A stretch of DNA of 64,000 bases from Lycium barbarum (lineage: Eukaryota; Streptophyta; Magnoliopsida; Solanales; Solanaceae). Position numbers and translations under genes: made by a program. The stretch covers positions 53,280,457-53,344,456 of the forward strand of contig NC_083343.1 of NCBI RefSeq assembly GCF_019175385.1. Reading direction: 5' to 3'. Every line of letters starts with the position of its first letter. The first letter of the stretch is position 1. The notes under the pieces are model-generated. The model was not told where the DNA came from and ran no database searches. It saw only the letters and a list, made by a program, of their open reading frames with translations. Below, in pieces: positions 45,088 to 57,351 of the stretch.

Positions 45088-47651
45088 TGTCACGACCCGA
45101 CTAAGGGCCGCGACAGGTACCCGGGGCTAACCCCCTAGCACCGCTCGTTCTATTACTCATCATACTTATTTAAAGCTTTTTTATCAAATTTATACTCAAT
45201 TATAAGAAAATCATCTTTCATTTTGAAAGCATAATTACTTTCATGTACGTATGCCTCTCGGCCATCAAAATAATATATATATATGCATGATGGCATCCTA
45301 ATGAGACCATATAACCCACACTGCATATCTACGAGCCTATACTAGAGTGCTAGACATAGGAACAGGACAGGACCCCGTCGTGCCCAAAATATACAAATAT
45401 ACACAAAAGAATAATCACGGCACCTCCGGAACAATGGAGTGCTCTCAAGTCAGCTAACAACCCCTACGAGTCTGGATCAAGCTCACCTCTCTGTCTACCT
45501 GTAGGCATGAACACATCGTCCAAAGAAAATGGACGTCAGTAGGAACATTGTACTGAGTATGAGAGGCATAAACAACAACAATACGTCAATGAGATAAAGG
45601 AAGCATCAATAAGGGGCAACTATATATGACTGTCACTTATAAAAGGAATAACACATGCTAACTTAATCATAATCATCATCATATTATATATGCAAAAATT
45701 TACAAATGTATAAGCATAAGCTGCTCGTCCATATAGGTACGGTGTGATAATGATTAACCTGTGTTCAAACCTCCCGCGTCCGGGGTATAAGCTGCCAACT
45801 ATAGTGGTGTGTATATCTGCCCAACCACACAGGTACGGTGTAATATCATCATCATATGCTGATCATAACATGCTCATCATAGTATGCTCATCATAAAACA
45901 TGTATGAAGAGTCAAGGAAAACTATACTTTATCGGGGTGACGTAAGGTCGTGATCCCCCGATTTCGTTATGGAGCATTCACAAGCATTCTGCTTCACCTT
46001 GAAGGAAGTAGTATATAAGGTGAGTGTGTACAATGCATAACATTATCGACTTTATGGTACTCTACCTCACCTTGAAGGAACAACACATAAGGTGAGTGTA
46101 TACAATACATGACATACTTGACTTAATGGTATTCTGCCTCACCTCGAAGGGAATAATGTATGAGGTGAGTGTATACAATATACGACATCATTAGCATTAT
46201 AGGAACGTCATAACATGAACTCTAGAGTCTTTAGACTCAAGCTTATCATCATCACCATTGGACTTATAACATATCTCTTATCTCATATAGCTATTCATGA
46301 TCATAGACTCTTGACTTTCCGGTATATATAGAGAATTCATGGAGAGAAAGGAGAATCATACCATCATATTCATGCCATAGAAAGAAAGGACTAGCCTCAC
46401 ATTCCTTTGTCGCATAACTATTCTATCGTTCGCTTGTTCTCCTTGAATGCCACGTTTCTACCTTCAAGAGAGAATTCGCATTAACGTTAGTTAATCGACT
46501 ATAAGAACGTGTCGCTATTCCTAGGGAAAATTGGGCAGCATTTCCTTTGTTTCTACTACTTTCCCCACATTCTATATCAACTCCCAAACGCTTACAACAA
46601 CATTCACAATATTGCAAACAACAATCATCATTTATCTACATTTACCACAATTCACCATTTCTCTTCAATTTCTCCACAATTATGGTTATAGCTCATTATC
46701 GCGTTTTCTCATATATAATACTCATTCCATGGTATATAGGTCATTCATAACATATTTACAATCACAACATACCAACACTTATGATTCATCCCAATCACTA
46801 TTCAACAATGACACTATTCACTCATTCATGACACATTTTATATGTCTTTCTACAATTCAAGTGTCTTAGCCTTCCAATACCTTAAAAAACATGGTATGGT
46901 CATGAAAATTACCTTAGATGATGGATGAAAAATCCTTGAACGGAATTACTCTTCTAGCACCAAAACCCTATTTCTCTCACCTTGAGTTTTCTTCGTGTAG
47001 ATGAACTTTGGCTAGGTTTCATACACTTGTTTTCATGGATTTAGTGTTGTTAATCTTGGTTTTCCCCTTTAATTCTTATGGATGAATGATAGAGAATATT
47101 CTAGAGGTTTCTTGAAGTGTAGAGGGTGGAAATGAAATGAAATGAAATGGGAACGGGTCGTTTATATTAAATTGAAAGCTGTCCCGACCAACTTATACGG
47201 ACCAACGTACGGTCCGTACATTTCATACGGGTCGTATGTTTGGTCCAGTGAGTGATACCCCTCTTGGCTAATTATACGAACTAACATACGACCAGTATGT
47301 TGGGCCGTATAATGCCCAGCTGTTTTGATTTCGTTCTCGTCGACTCGTTTGATCTCCAATCCTTGTGGAACCTTCTTGAAACTTGTTTAACACCTCAATA
47401 CCAATGTAAGGGACGTTATCACTCTTCTCTAAGACATCATCACGCCATCATTAACTCGTCGCCCATAATTCTTACCCGACACGCAACATATCCTTTACTT
47501 TCCTTATTAACCTTCTTCCTTTTCAGTAAATGTCTTGAATCTCAATAAGGATCATCAAAGGCTATATCTCACTTATCGAAACATCGTATACATCATGTTC
47601 TTCGCTAACCTATTCACTGTATGTTAACGGGGAATTTTCCAATGTGTAACA
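45088..47651 (-). mobile_element. Element D 5' LTR
   Basis: 2,564 bases. It keeps TATAAA (complement of 47161-47166), a donor-like AAG then GTAATT at 46911-46912, the 72-bp array (45991-46195) and the palindromic U3 motifs (47196-47330). Confidence 0.9.
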
Positions 47652-48094
47652 TTTAATGGATGAAATTATACTATATTAGCATGAGGATAGCATGAGTATG
47701 ATATTTAGAATTTGTACAATATGATTGGCATGATACGTTAAAATATATATATAGCCCTCGTAACAGTAAGCTGGGGTGGGGCCCACATGATGGGGTTTTT
47801 ATAAAGGACATATTACAAGTTATATGGACTGTATATGTGAAGTTAAACACAACTCAAGAAGGACACTTGAACCAAATCCAAGTGTAAGCCCTCCAAAAAA
47901 GATGTTTCTAAATTACGTTTTCGGGTGATCTTACTTCGGGAGGCCATAACCCCATCATTATTTTGGAATTTGGGAAAACTCAAAATCTGAAAGTTGTAGA
48001 TAATTGAATTAGATTTCAAACCATAGTTTGTGCACCTTCATGTGACAGGGATAAAAAGTTATGGACATTTTAAGGCCAAAAGGTTAAACAACGC

Positions 48095-48153
48095 AGTGGG
48101 CTCGGCCCAACCCGACTCCAAGTCGGGTCAGGCCCACTTCCCTTGCTATTTAA
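48095..48153 (+). promoter_or_regulatory. C LTR U3 hairpin and TATA-like box
   Basis: AGTGGGC (48095-48101) pairs with GCCCACT (48132-48138). Inside it CCCGACT-CCA-AGTCGGG (48111-48127) is a perfect hairpin. TATTTAA follows nine bases later. LTR2 repeats the arrangement at 51632-51690. Confidence 0.6.
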
Positions 48154-49327
48154 TGCGAGTTTTCACCCCTAACTTCCTCATTTTCATACCAAAAGAACCA
48201 AAACATTTTAGATAGAGAGTGAGGAGAGTTACAAAGATAATTCAAGGGTTCGATCAATTTCGAGGCCCCGAATCACGAGGCTCGTGAAGGATAAAGTGCA
48301 GTACCAGTTGTCGTCGTCATTTTAAGCTAAATATTGAGCTTTGGAGATGGTATTTTCGTGGTTGAGCTACTGCTAAGGTATGTATTATCTTCTCATCTTT
48401 GTTATTGAGATGATTGCGTAGAGATTTAACGGATTAAAGTGTTAGGAATATAGTTATAATTATCGTATGCCGAATATTAAGGCGTTGTGGTTTAGGGGAT
48501 ATTTTGGATGGAATTGTAAGATGAGTTTAGTTAAATTATTGTTGAAAATTGTTAGATTTGTTATTGTTGTTGGTTATTAGCTGAATTTGGAATTGTTGGG
48601 TTGGTAGGATTATAGACGAGATGTTGTCCAGATCACGTTAGGCGAAAGAATAAATGATTGGTTAGAGTAATCTTGTTGGCCTAGTCTTAATCCCTATACT
48701 CAGGAAGGGACTGGAGGAATAGCTTAAGGCGTAAATAAGGTATGTAAGGCAAAACTTTCTTCCTTTGGCATGATTCTTATTGTCATTCATTCTATAAGTA
48801 CTCTATATGATTCAATTCTTAGACGAGTAAGGTCTAAATGTTTGTTGTGATGGCTTATTGATATTGTACTCCTATTCTGTTCTAAAAGGAACACCCATAA
48901 GATGCCAAGTTGAGTTGTGTATGTGGTTTTACTAATGATTTCGAGGAAATGAGTTTTATACTAAAGGAAACATAAAATTTGATTTTCAAAACAACTCCGA
49001 AGGGGGTGCGAGATTTACTACTTCATTTCATATAAGATTTATGTTTACATTCCATAGTATCATCCCTTTGTATTGATATGATAATTTATTATTTGGGAAG
49101 GGCAATAAGATGAAATTGAGTAGAATATATGTAGTAAGAATTTCATAACAATTCTACCCTCAAACCTGGAAGTATGTCCTCCTAAGTCTAGTGAGATACA
49201 AATTTGATAACTTCTTATGAAAGACTAAGGCTAATAACTGGATTGTGATGAATTGATTAGTCACTTATGATATAAATTGAAATTGATATTTGTGGATTGA
49301 GTTTGTGTTGATATGATGGTAATTATA

Positions 49328-49460
49328 AGCCGGAAGCGGCTGCCCGAAGGGGCCATCATTATTATGCCGGAAGCGGCCGTCCGAAGGGACTATTGTGATA
49401 CTAGCCGGAAGCGGCTGTCCGAAGGGACCATTCTGTTAACATGTCAGAAGTGGCATGTCT
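49328..49460 (+). repeat. GCCGGAAGCGGC hairpin repeats (C LTR1)
   Basis: Three units plus a degenerate fourth. Each begins with GCCGGAAGCGGC, itself a 4-bp stem with a GAAG loop, followed by CCGAAGGG. LTR2 has a rearranged version at about 52855-53010. Confidence 0.8.
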
Positions 49461-50108
49461 GTTGGATTGCATTATTTACTTAAATACGTTGTGTGCACAT
49501 TCATGATTCTTCCAGCGAAGGCTGCAGGTATTGAGTTAGATTGTGATTTCTTCTCTCCTAAGTCAAATTATTATTATGATTTGTTACCACCTTACATACT
49601 CTGTACATTGTCCGTACTGACATCCTTTTTCCTGGGGACGTTGCGTTCATGCCCGCAGCGCAGATTGTTTGGCAGGTTAAGTTGACGTCAGCTGGGATTG
49701 GGAAGTTTCACCTCATTTTGGAGCTGTGCTGAGACATGTATAGATATGTTTGATTATGGGTATGTAAGGGCCCTATCCTGACTCATAATGTTCAGTTTAC
49801 TTCTTAGAGAATTTTGCAGACAGTGTCGTGTGATGTGTTTGTCGATATGTTAACAAAGTGATGTCAGTTGAGTCATTTGTGGATTTTAAAAGAGTATGTA
49901 TTATAGATGATTTCAATTGGTTTAAAGTACTTATTTGATCGAAAGTTTTCATAATCGTTATAAAGATAATGATTTCTATTTGGAAACGTTTTATGTTCTT
50001 AAAAGTTTTTGAAATAAAAAGTTTTTAATAGAGCGAATATCTGAGGGTTCGCTCGACTCTGATGAGAGTCGGGTGCCCGTCATGCCTTACCATTGTTAGG
50101 ATGTGACA

Positions 50109-51110
50109 AAGTGGTATCGGAGTAGTTCGTTCTAGGGGTTGTCTGCAGAGTCGTGTCAGGTAGAGTCTTGTGGATGGGTGTGTTGTCGACCACACTCATG
50201 AACAATAGGCTACAGGGCATCATGGATGGTTTCCCTTCATTCAGATCATAGATTGTGCTATAGAGCAGTGTTATAGGCCTTGAATCCTTACAGCAAACTT
50301 TAAGATTTGAATTTTGATTAAGTGATTGTAAAGTGCAGATATGATTGCGAAATTGGAATTGCTCGTAAGAAAGGGTGTTGTAATATGATTTTGGCCCTGT
50401 GAGGCATGTTGATATATTTTGATTGTTGCCCTGTGAGGCTTATTGGTTAGCTGCGTACAGGTGGGCAGTACAAATTACAGAGAAGGCTCTGCCAAAATTT
50501 TGTTAGAATTGATTGTGATCTGTATATATATGTGTGCTATGATCAGTAAGATACACAAGTGTAAACAGAAGAGTGAAAGGTTAATAATAGTTGTAAATCG
50601 GCTGAAAGGAGGGTTATAAGATGGGTTCAGAATGAGTTTGAGAGTTAGATTGAAATTACTCGACGATATAGAAGTGAGTCAAGGGTTAAGTTATGCTCTC
50701 TCGGGGATTAGAAGTAATGTTTATGAACTAAGATTAATATGATTTGAATAATGCGATAAGATTAGGAGAAGAGACCTAAGAGGGGAAGCAATGATAAGCA
50801 AGGACTCATTCGAGAGGTGAGTTAGTACAAAAAAGAGTAAGCTTAAACGTGTAAAGAATGAAACAAGGAAGAGAAAGAAGCATGATTATATGTGTTTGAG
50901 GAAAGGGATTAATGTGTCCCTCATAGAAATCAATATAACTGAAAGCATCAATGAGGTTAAGGGAAGTTGAAGACTATAAGGGAAAGATAATTGTCGAAAA
51001 GGACCTTACGAATTGTGAAGGGTTGAATGATATCAGTAAGTGTTGGAATTGGATACGAGTATTAGTCTTCATTTAATATTCGAGGACGAATGTTTCTAAG
51101 AGGGGAAGGA
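50109..51110 (+). other. C internal region 1, non-coding
   Basis: It has the primer site TGGTATCGGAGT (50112-50123, two mismatches), a leader stem-loop (50174-50199), no ORF of note, the inverted repeat AATATTCG/CGAATGTT (51075-51094) and a purine tract (51098-51110). Relative to internal region 2 it lacks 130 bases at 50373/50374. Confidence 0.82.
50174..50199 (+). promoter_or_regulatory. Leader stem-loop with palindromic loop GTCGAC (C, copy 1)
   Basis: ATGGGTGTG pairs with CACACTCAT (nine pairs, one G-U); loop TTGTCGAC, palindrome at 50185-50190. Confidence 0.7.
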
Positions 51111-53653
51111 TGGTACACCCTAAAATATTTCTCGTTCCTAAGGCTGCAGACGGCTTAATGTGAGCTCAAGGAGGAGCAAATATTGCAAGTATAAAGGATG
51201 AAATTCTACTCTATTAGCACGAGGATAGCATGAGTATGATATTTAGATTTAGTACAATATGATTAGAATGATACGTTAAAAGATATATAGCCCTCATAAC
51301 CGTAAGTTGAGGTGGGTACCACATGATGGGGTTTTTACAAAAGACATATGACAAGTTATATGGACGGTATATGTGAAGTTAAACACAACTTGAGAAGGAC
51401 TCTTGAGTCAAATCCAAGTGTAAGCCCTCCAAAACAATTGTTCTAAGTTACGTTTTCGGGTGATCTGACTTCGGTAGGACATAACGCCATCATTATTTGG
51501 ACATTTGGGAAAACTCCAAATATTAAAGTTGTAGATAATTGAATTATCTTTCCAACCATAGTTTGTGCACCTTCATGCGACATAGGGATAAAAAGTTACG
51601 GACGTTTTAAGGCGGAAAGGTCAAACTGGGCAGTGGGCTCGGCCCAACCCGACTCCAAGTCGGGTCAGGCCCACTTCCCTTGCTATTTAAGGAGAGTTTT
51701 CACCCTTATCTTCCTCATTTTCATACCAAAGGAACAAGAACATTTTAGGGAGAGAGTGAGGAGAGTTAGAGAGATAAAGCAAGGGTTCGATCAAGTTTGA
51801 GGCCCCGAATCCCGAGGCTCGTGAAGGATAAAGTGTAGTACGAGTTGTCGTCGTGATTTTAAGCTAAATATTGAGCTTTAGGGATGATATTTTCGTGGCT
51901 GAGCAGCTGCTAAGGTATGTATTATCTTCTCCTCTGTGTTATTGAGATGATTACGTAGAGACTTAACGGATTAAAGTGTTAGAAATATAGTTATAATTAT
52001 CATATAACGAATATTAAGGCGTTGTGGTTTAGTGGCTGTTTTGGATGGAATTGTCAAATGAGTTTAGTTATATTATTGTTGTAAATTGTTAGATTTGTTG
52101 TTGGTTATTAGCAGAATTTGGAATTGTTGGGTTGGTAGGATTATAGAAGAGATGCTGTCCAAATCCCCTTAGGCAAAAGAATAAATGATTGGTTAGAGTA
52201 ATCTTGTTGGCCTAGTCTTAATCCCTATATTGTTTATTATATTCTAGTTGACTAAGCTCAAGATGGGACTCGAGGATTAGCTTGAGGCGTAAATAAGGTA
52301 TGTGTGGCAAACCTTTCTTCTTTTGGCATGATTTTTATTGTCATTCATTCTATAAGTACGCCATATGATTCCATTCTTAGACGACTGAGGTCTAAATGTT
52401 TGTTGTGATGGCTTATTGATATTGTACACCCCAAATTGAGTTGTGTATATGGTTTTCCTAATGATTTCGAGGAAAAGAGTTTTATACTAAAGAAAACATA
52501 AAATTTGATTTTCAAAACCACTCCGAAGTGGATGAGAGATTTTACTACTTCATTTCATATACGATTTATGTTTACATTCCATAGTATCATCCCATTGTAT
52601 TGTTATGACTATTTATTCTTCGGGTAGGGCAATAAGATTAAATTGAGTAGAATATAAGTAGTAAGAATTTCATAACAATTCTACCCTCAAACCGGGAAGT
52701 ATGTCCTCCTAAGTCTAGTGAGATATAAATTTGATAACTTCTTATGAAAGACTAAGGCTAATAACTGCATTGCGATGAATTGATTCGTCACTTATGATAT
52801 GAATTGAAATTGATATTTGTGGATTGAGTTTGTGCTGATATGATGGTAATATGAAGTCGGAAGCGGCTGCCCGAAGGGGCCATCATTATTATGCCGAAGG
52901 GACCATTCTGTTAACATGTCGGAAGTGATATGAAGGGATTATTGTGATACAGGCCGGAAGCGGCTGTCCGAAGGGACCATTCTGTTAACATGTCGGAAGT
53001 GGCATGTTTGTTGGATTGCATTATTTACTTAAAGATTGTTTTGAAACTTCGTGTGCAAAGCGAAGGCTGAAGGTATTGAGTTAGATTGTGATTTCTTCTC
53101 TTCTAAGTCAAATTATAATTATTATTTGTTACCACCTTACATACTCAGTACATTCTCCTTACTGATGTCCTTATTCCAAGGGACGCTGCGTTTATGCTCG
53201 TAGCCCAGATTGTTTGGCAGGTTAAGTTGACGTCAGCTTGGATTTGCAGGTTTCACCTCATTTTGGAGCTGTGCTGAGTCATGCATAGATATGTATTATT
53301 ATGGGTATGTCAGGGCCCTGTCTTGACTCATAATGTTCAGTTTACTTCTTAGAGACTTTTGCAGATAGTGTCCTGTGATATGTTTGTCGAGATGTTGACA
53401 AAGTGATGTCAGTTGAGTCATTTGTAGATTTTAAAAGAGTATGTATTGTGGATTATTTCAACTGGTTTAAAGTACTTATTTGATCGAAAGTTTTCATAAT
53501 CTTTATAAAGAGAATGATTTATATTTGGAAACGTTTTATGTTCTTAAAAGTTTTTGAAATGACAGGTTTTTTGTAGAGCGAACATCTGAGGGTTCGCTCG
53601 ACTCTGATGAGTGTCGGGTGCCCGTCATTCCCTACCATTGTTAGGATGTGACA
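51111..53653 (+). mobile_element. C LTR2, complete
   Basis: 2,543 bases, TGGTACACCC to GATGTGACA. It starts after a purine tract and ends before a primer site, so it acts as right LTR to one internal region and left LTR to the next. U3 hairpin at 51632-51675, TATTTAA at 51684-51690, donor at 51915-51916. Confidence 0.9.
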
Positions 53654-54785
53654 AAGTGGTATCAGAGCAATTCGTTCTAGGGGTTGTCTGCAAAGTCGTG
53701 TCGGGTAGAGTCTTGAGCATGGGTGTGTTGTCGACTACACTCATGAAGAGGAGGCTACAGTGCATCTTGGATGGTTTCCCTTCATTCAGATCATCGATTG
53801 TGCTATAGAGCTGTGTTATAGGCCTTGAATCCTTACAGCTAACTTTAAGATTTGAATTTTGATTAAGTGATTGTAAAGTGCAGCTATGATTGCGAAATTG
53901 GATTTGCCCGTAAGAAAGGTAAGTTCTCTGATGATTAATGATTGCTATTTGAGGTAAATGTTGCAGGTTAAGGACTACATTAAGAAAGGTATGCTTCTTA
54001 TCGAATTGAGAATGCCATTGTGAAGAGCATTTGTACAGGTATGTATAGGATGTTGTAATATGATTTTGGCCCTGTGAGGCATGTAGATATATTTTGATTG
54101 TTGCCCTGTGAGACTTATTGGTTAGCTGCGTACAGGTGGGCAGTACAAATTATAGAGAAGGCTCTGCCAAAATTTTGTTAGAATTGATTGTGATCTATAT
54201 ATATGTGTGTGCTATGATCAGTAAGATACACAAGTGTAAACAGAAGAGTGAAAGGTTAATAATAGTTGTAAATCGGCTGAAAGGAGGGTTATAAGATGGG
54301 TTCAGAATGAGTTTGAGAGTTAGATTGAAATTACTCGACGATATAGAAGTGAGTCAAGGGTTAAGTTATGCTCTCTCGGGGATTAGAAGTAATGTTTATG
54401 AACTAAGATTAATATGATTTGAATAATGCGATAAGATTAGGAGAAGAGACCTAAGAGGGGAAGCAATGATAAGCAAGGACTCATTCGAGAGGTGAGTTAG
54501 TACAAAAAAGAGTAAGCTTAAACGTGTAAAGAATGAAACAAGGAAGAGAAAGAAGCATGATTATATGTGTTTGAGTAAAGGGATTAATGTGTCCCTCATA
54601 GAAATCAATATAACTGAAAGCATCAATGAGGTTAAGGGAAGTTGAAGATTATAAGGGAAAGATAATTGTCGAAAAGGACCTTACGAATTGTGAAGGGTTG
54701 AATGATATCAGTAAGTGTTGGAATTGGATACGAGTATTAGTCTTCATTTAATATTCGAGGACGAATGCTTCTAAGAGGGGAAGGA
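53654..54785 (+). other. C internal region 2, non-coding
   Basis: It has the primer site TGGTATCAGAGC (53657-53668, perfect), a stem-loop (53719-53744), and TGCAG then an ATG two bases on (53879-53888). A 130-base intron-like segment is at 53919-54048. The rest is nearly identical to region 1, ending in a purine tract (54773-54785). No gag or pol is present. Confidence 0.82.
53719..53744 (+). promoter_or_regulatory. Leader stem-loop with palindromic loop GTCGAC (C, copy 2)
   Basis: ATGGGTGTG faces TACACTCAT; the pair next to the loop is lost. Loop palindrome at 53730-53735. Confidence 0.65.
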
Positions 54786-54995
54786 TGGTACACCCTAGAA
54801 AATTTCTCGTTCCTAAGGCTGCAGACGGCTTAATGTGAGCTCAAGGACGAGCAAATATTGCAACTATAAAGGACGAAATTCTACTCTATTAGCACGAGGA
54901 TAGCATGAGTATGATATTTAGAATTTGTACAATATGATTAGAATGATACGTTAAAAGATATATAGCCCTCATAACCGTAAGTTGAGGTGGGTACC
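54786..54995 (+). mobile_element. C LTR3, first 210 bases, cut by element A
   Basis: It matches the LTR2 start and breaks after GGTGGGTACC. The sequence that follows that string in LTR2 (ACATGATGGGG) is missing and should appear after A, beyond the window. Confidence 0.88.
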
Positions 54996-55285
54996 TGTTA
55001 TGTCCCGTGTTTTCGTATAATTGGAAATCGAGAAATAATTACGATTTGTGTGTTATAAGGAAATAATTTGATTTTAGTGAATGTGACTATGTTGGTTATG
55101 GAATCATTAATGTTAAGACATCGGGGAAGGCCGAGGGTAAATTTGGAGTTTTGAAAATTAGTTTCGGGAATTACAAAACGGGACTTTTACGAATTGGGCC
55201 AAGAAATGGACAACAAAAAAAAATGAATGAAGCCCAAGTCTATGGGGGTAGCCGGCCACTTTGGCATGGCCCAAACCCATTTTCA

Positions 55286-55327
55286 TGTCATGTGTTAAGC
55301 ACATGACACTTATAAGTGGATATATAT
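55286..55327 (+). promoter_or_regulatory. A LTR core promoter: inverted repeat and TATA box
   Basis: A perfect 9-bp inverted repeat with a 5-base spacer, then TATATAT. The 3' LTR has the same TATA at 63415-63422. Promoter role inferred from position and from the A/G-rich leader that follows. Confidence 0.6.
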
Positions 55328-57351
55328 GATCCACACTTAGACTTATCAAGAAACAAAGCTCAAAAAAATCAAAGAACACCACAAAAGAGGGTTCGGCCGA
55401 AGCAAAAGGGAAGAGAAAGAAAAAATTCTCCAAGCCTTGTTTGTAGTCCAAAGATCCTAATCTCTATATAGTTGTGAAGTGCTCAAGACCCTCTTCAACG
55501 GGGTATAATTAGTTTGGCACAAGAACTACGTTTGCGACAAGTCGGGGTTTCAAGAAAAGGTGAGAATTCTTACACTTTTATGTTATAGAATTGATATGAA
55601 TATGTCAAGGATTGAGAATAGACGAGAATCCCGTAACTTTGATGTATATAGAAAGCCATGGGTGTGTGTGTATATGGTATGTTGGCCGTGAGTTATATGT
55701 AGTGCAAAGGTATGGGAATTTTATCTTGTTTAGTTGGGTTGTGGCGTCGTTATAACATTTAGGACGTAAATGACTGGTTAGTGAATTAAATTGGCGTTGG
55801 AAAATGATTTAGGACATTATCGGAAAGTGTATACCTTTGGTATAATTGTGTATATCATTGTATATTTAGGGTGCTAAATACTTTAAATATGAGTTATAGT
55901 TGATATTAATTAATTCGGAATGAAACGACGCAAGTTAGAATGTTCGTCGTGAATTTTCGATGTTTTGAAGAATTATGGAAAGTAATGGATTTTGGGGCAA
56001 TTTCGTGTATGGCTTGGATTGTATTTGGGATGTGATTGTATAAGTTTGAATGAGGAAATGAATACAATTATGTAGATATAGAGTTGGAGTTTTGGAAGTT
56101 TGAATGAAAGTTTCCAACTTAGGTAACAAAGTAGAACTTTGAAACTAGAGTGGTTTGATTATTACTTGTGTTGTTTGATGATGTGTGGGCTCTTGTATTG
56201 ATGTATTTTGAGCCGAGCTAAGTCTCGGGGATGTTAGATTTACAGGGGAAATGCTGCCGAAATTTCGGTAGGCAAAAATGAAGTTAAAGGCATTTTTAAG
56301 CCTAAGAATCTCAATTGGTAACTTTGACCATTTGCAGATTTCAGACGAAACGGGACTTGACTTTTGGGAGAGCATACGTCGTCTGTAAGGTATGTAAAGC
56401 TTCCCACTCCTTCGTTTGGCATATCTTAGTATGATAGGCGAATATGAGAACTTCCGGAGCATTTCTGCTCCTCGAAACCCGATCCACAGAAAAGTTACTA
56501 TTCATTCAATTCAATTGAAGCCTAAGGGCTCTATTTTGGCTAGAATGCCACCACTCGTCCGAAACCTATCGAAATGTGGTCGGGTAACTTAGAAATGATT
56601 ATGTATGACCCTTCGGCCTATAAACGTTCGATAAATGTGTTCGCCACCTCAATTGGACTCGAGGTGGGCTCGCTACCCCGAAACGCCCTATTTGTCTTAT
56701 TGGGCTATCTATGTGAATAAAGTTTGACATGCTACTTTCGATTTTGGAACTTCCTCTTACGGGATATGTTTTTGATATTACGATGCGCTAAGTTACGTTT
56801 TGAGCTATACGTACTATTTTGGAAACGTTTTGTGAAATGAAACCTTATATCGACTAAGTATTCGATTACTTTGTATTATGAAATGACTTATGGGATTACT
56901 CTGTTTTGAAAGACTATTTTGAAGTATGATTTGCATTTGTTTGCTCACGACTCCGCTCGTGCCTTATTATGACTTCGTTTACCGGTTCCCGGGCCGGTTT
57001 TGATTCGTGCGCATTGTGATAATTCGGATGTATGCTGTGTTACGGTTCCCGAGGCTTCGCCATAGGGCCGGGTTCCGTTTAGAGTTATGCTGTGATATGG
57101 CTCGTGATGCGATACGCTCACCTATGATTATGTTTGTGTTCGGGGATGTACGGAGATTTGAAACCTTCTGGTGTTATGCTGTGTGTGGCGCCAGCGTCGG
57201 AGTGGCGACCACATTCCTAAGCGTTTGCATGATTTCGTTTGCATTATGTATACGTATATGATTTCGATACAGATTTTGACATACCGATTTGTACTCCACT
57301 TTGTCATTCGGTTTGCTTTCGGTTTTGATCCATATTTCTGTACTCCGTGCT

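Larger units (their letters stand above)
17801..47651 (-). mobile_element. Element D: decayed, gag-remnant LTR element, nested in C and hosting E
   Basis: LTRs are at 17801-20358 (3') and 45088-47651 (5'), with TATAA and TTTAA flanks and minus-strand ends TGTTACAC... and ...GTCGTGACA. Without E, the internal region is about 4.7 kb. It contains a gag relic lacking the capsid core, a protease start, and a far-separated chromodomain relic. The rest of pol is missing. The two LTRs differ visibly more than those of E and F, as expected of the older host element. Confidence 0.9.
47652..50108 (+). mobile_element. C LTR1, remainder after the D insertion
   Basis: It continues the 17718-17800 text. 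It holds a large U3 hairpin (48095-48138), TATTTAA (48147-48153), donor AAG then GTATGT (48378-48379) and GCCGGAAGCGGC repeats (49328-49460). The conserved block is at 49593-49660. It ends GATGTGACA. Confidence 0.88.
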
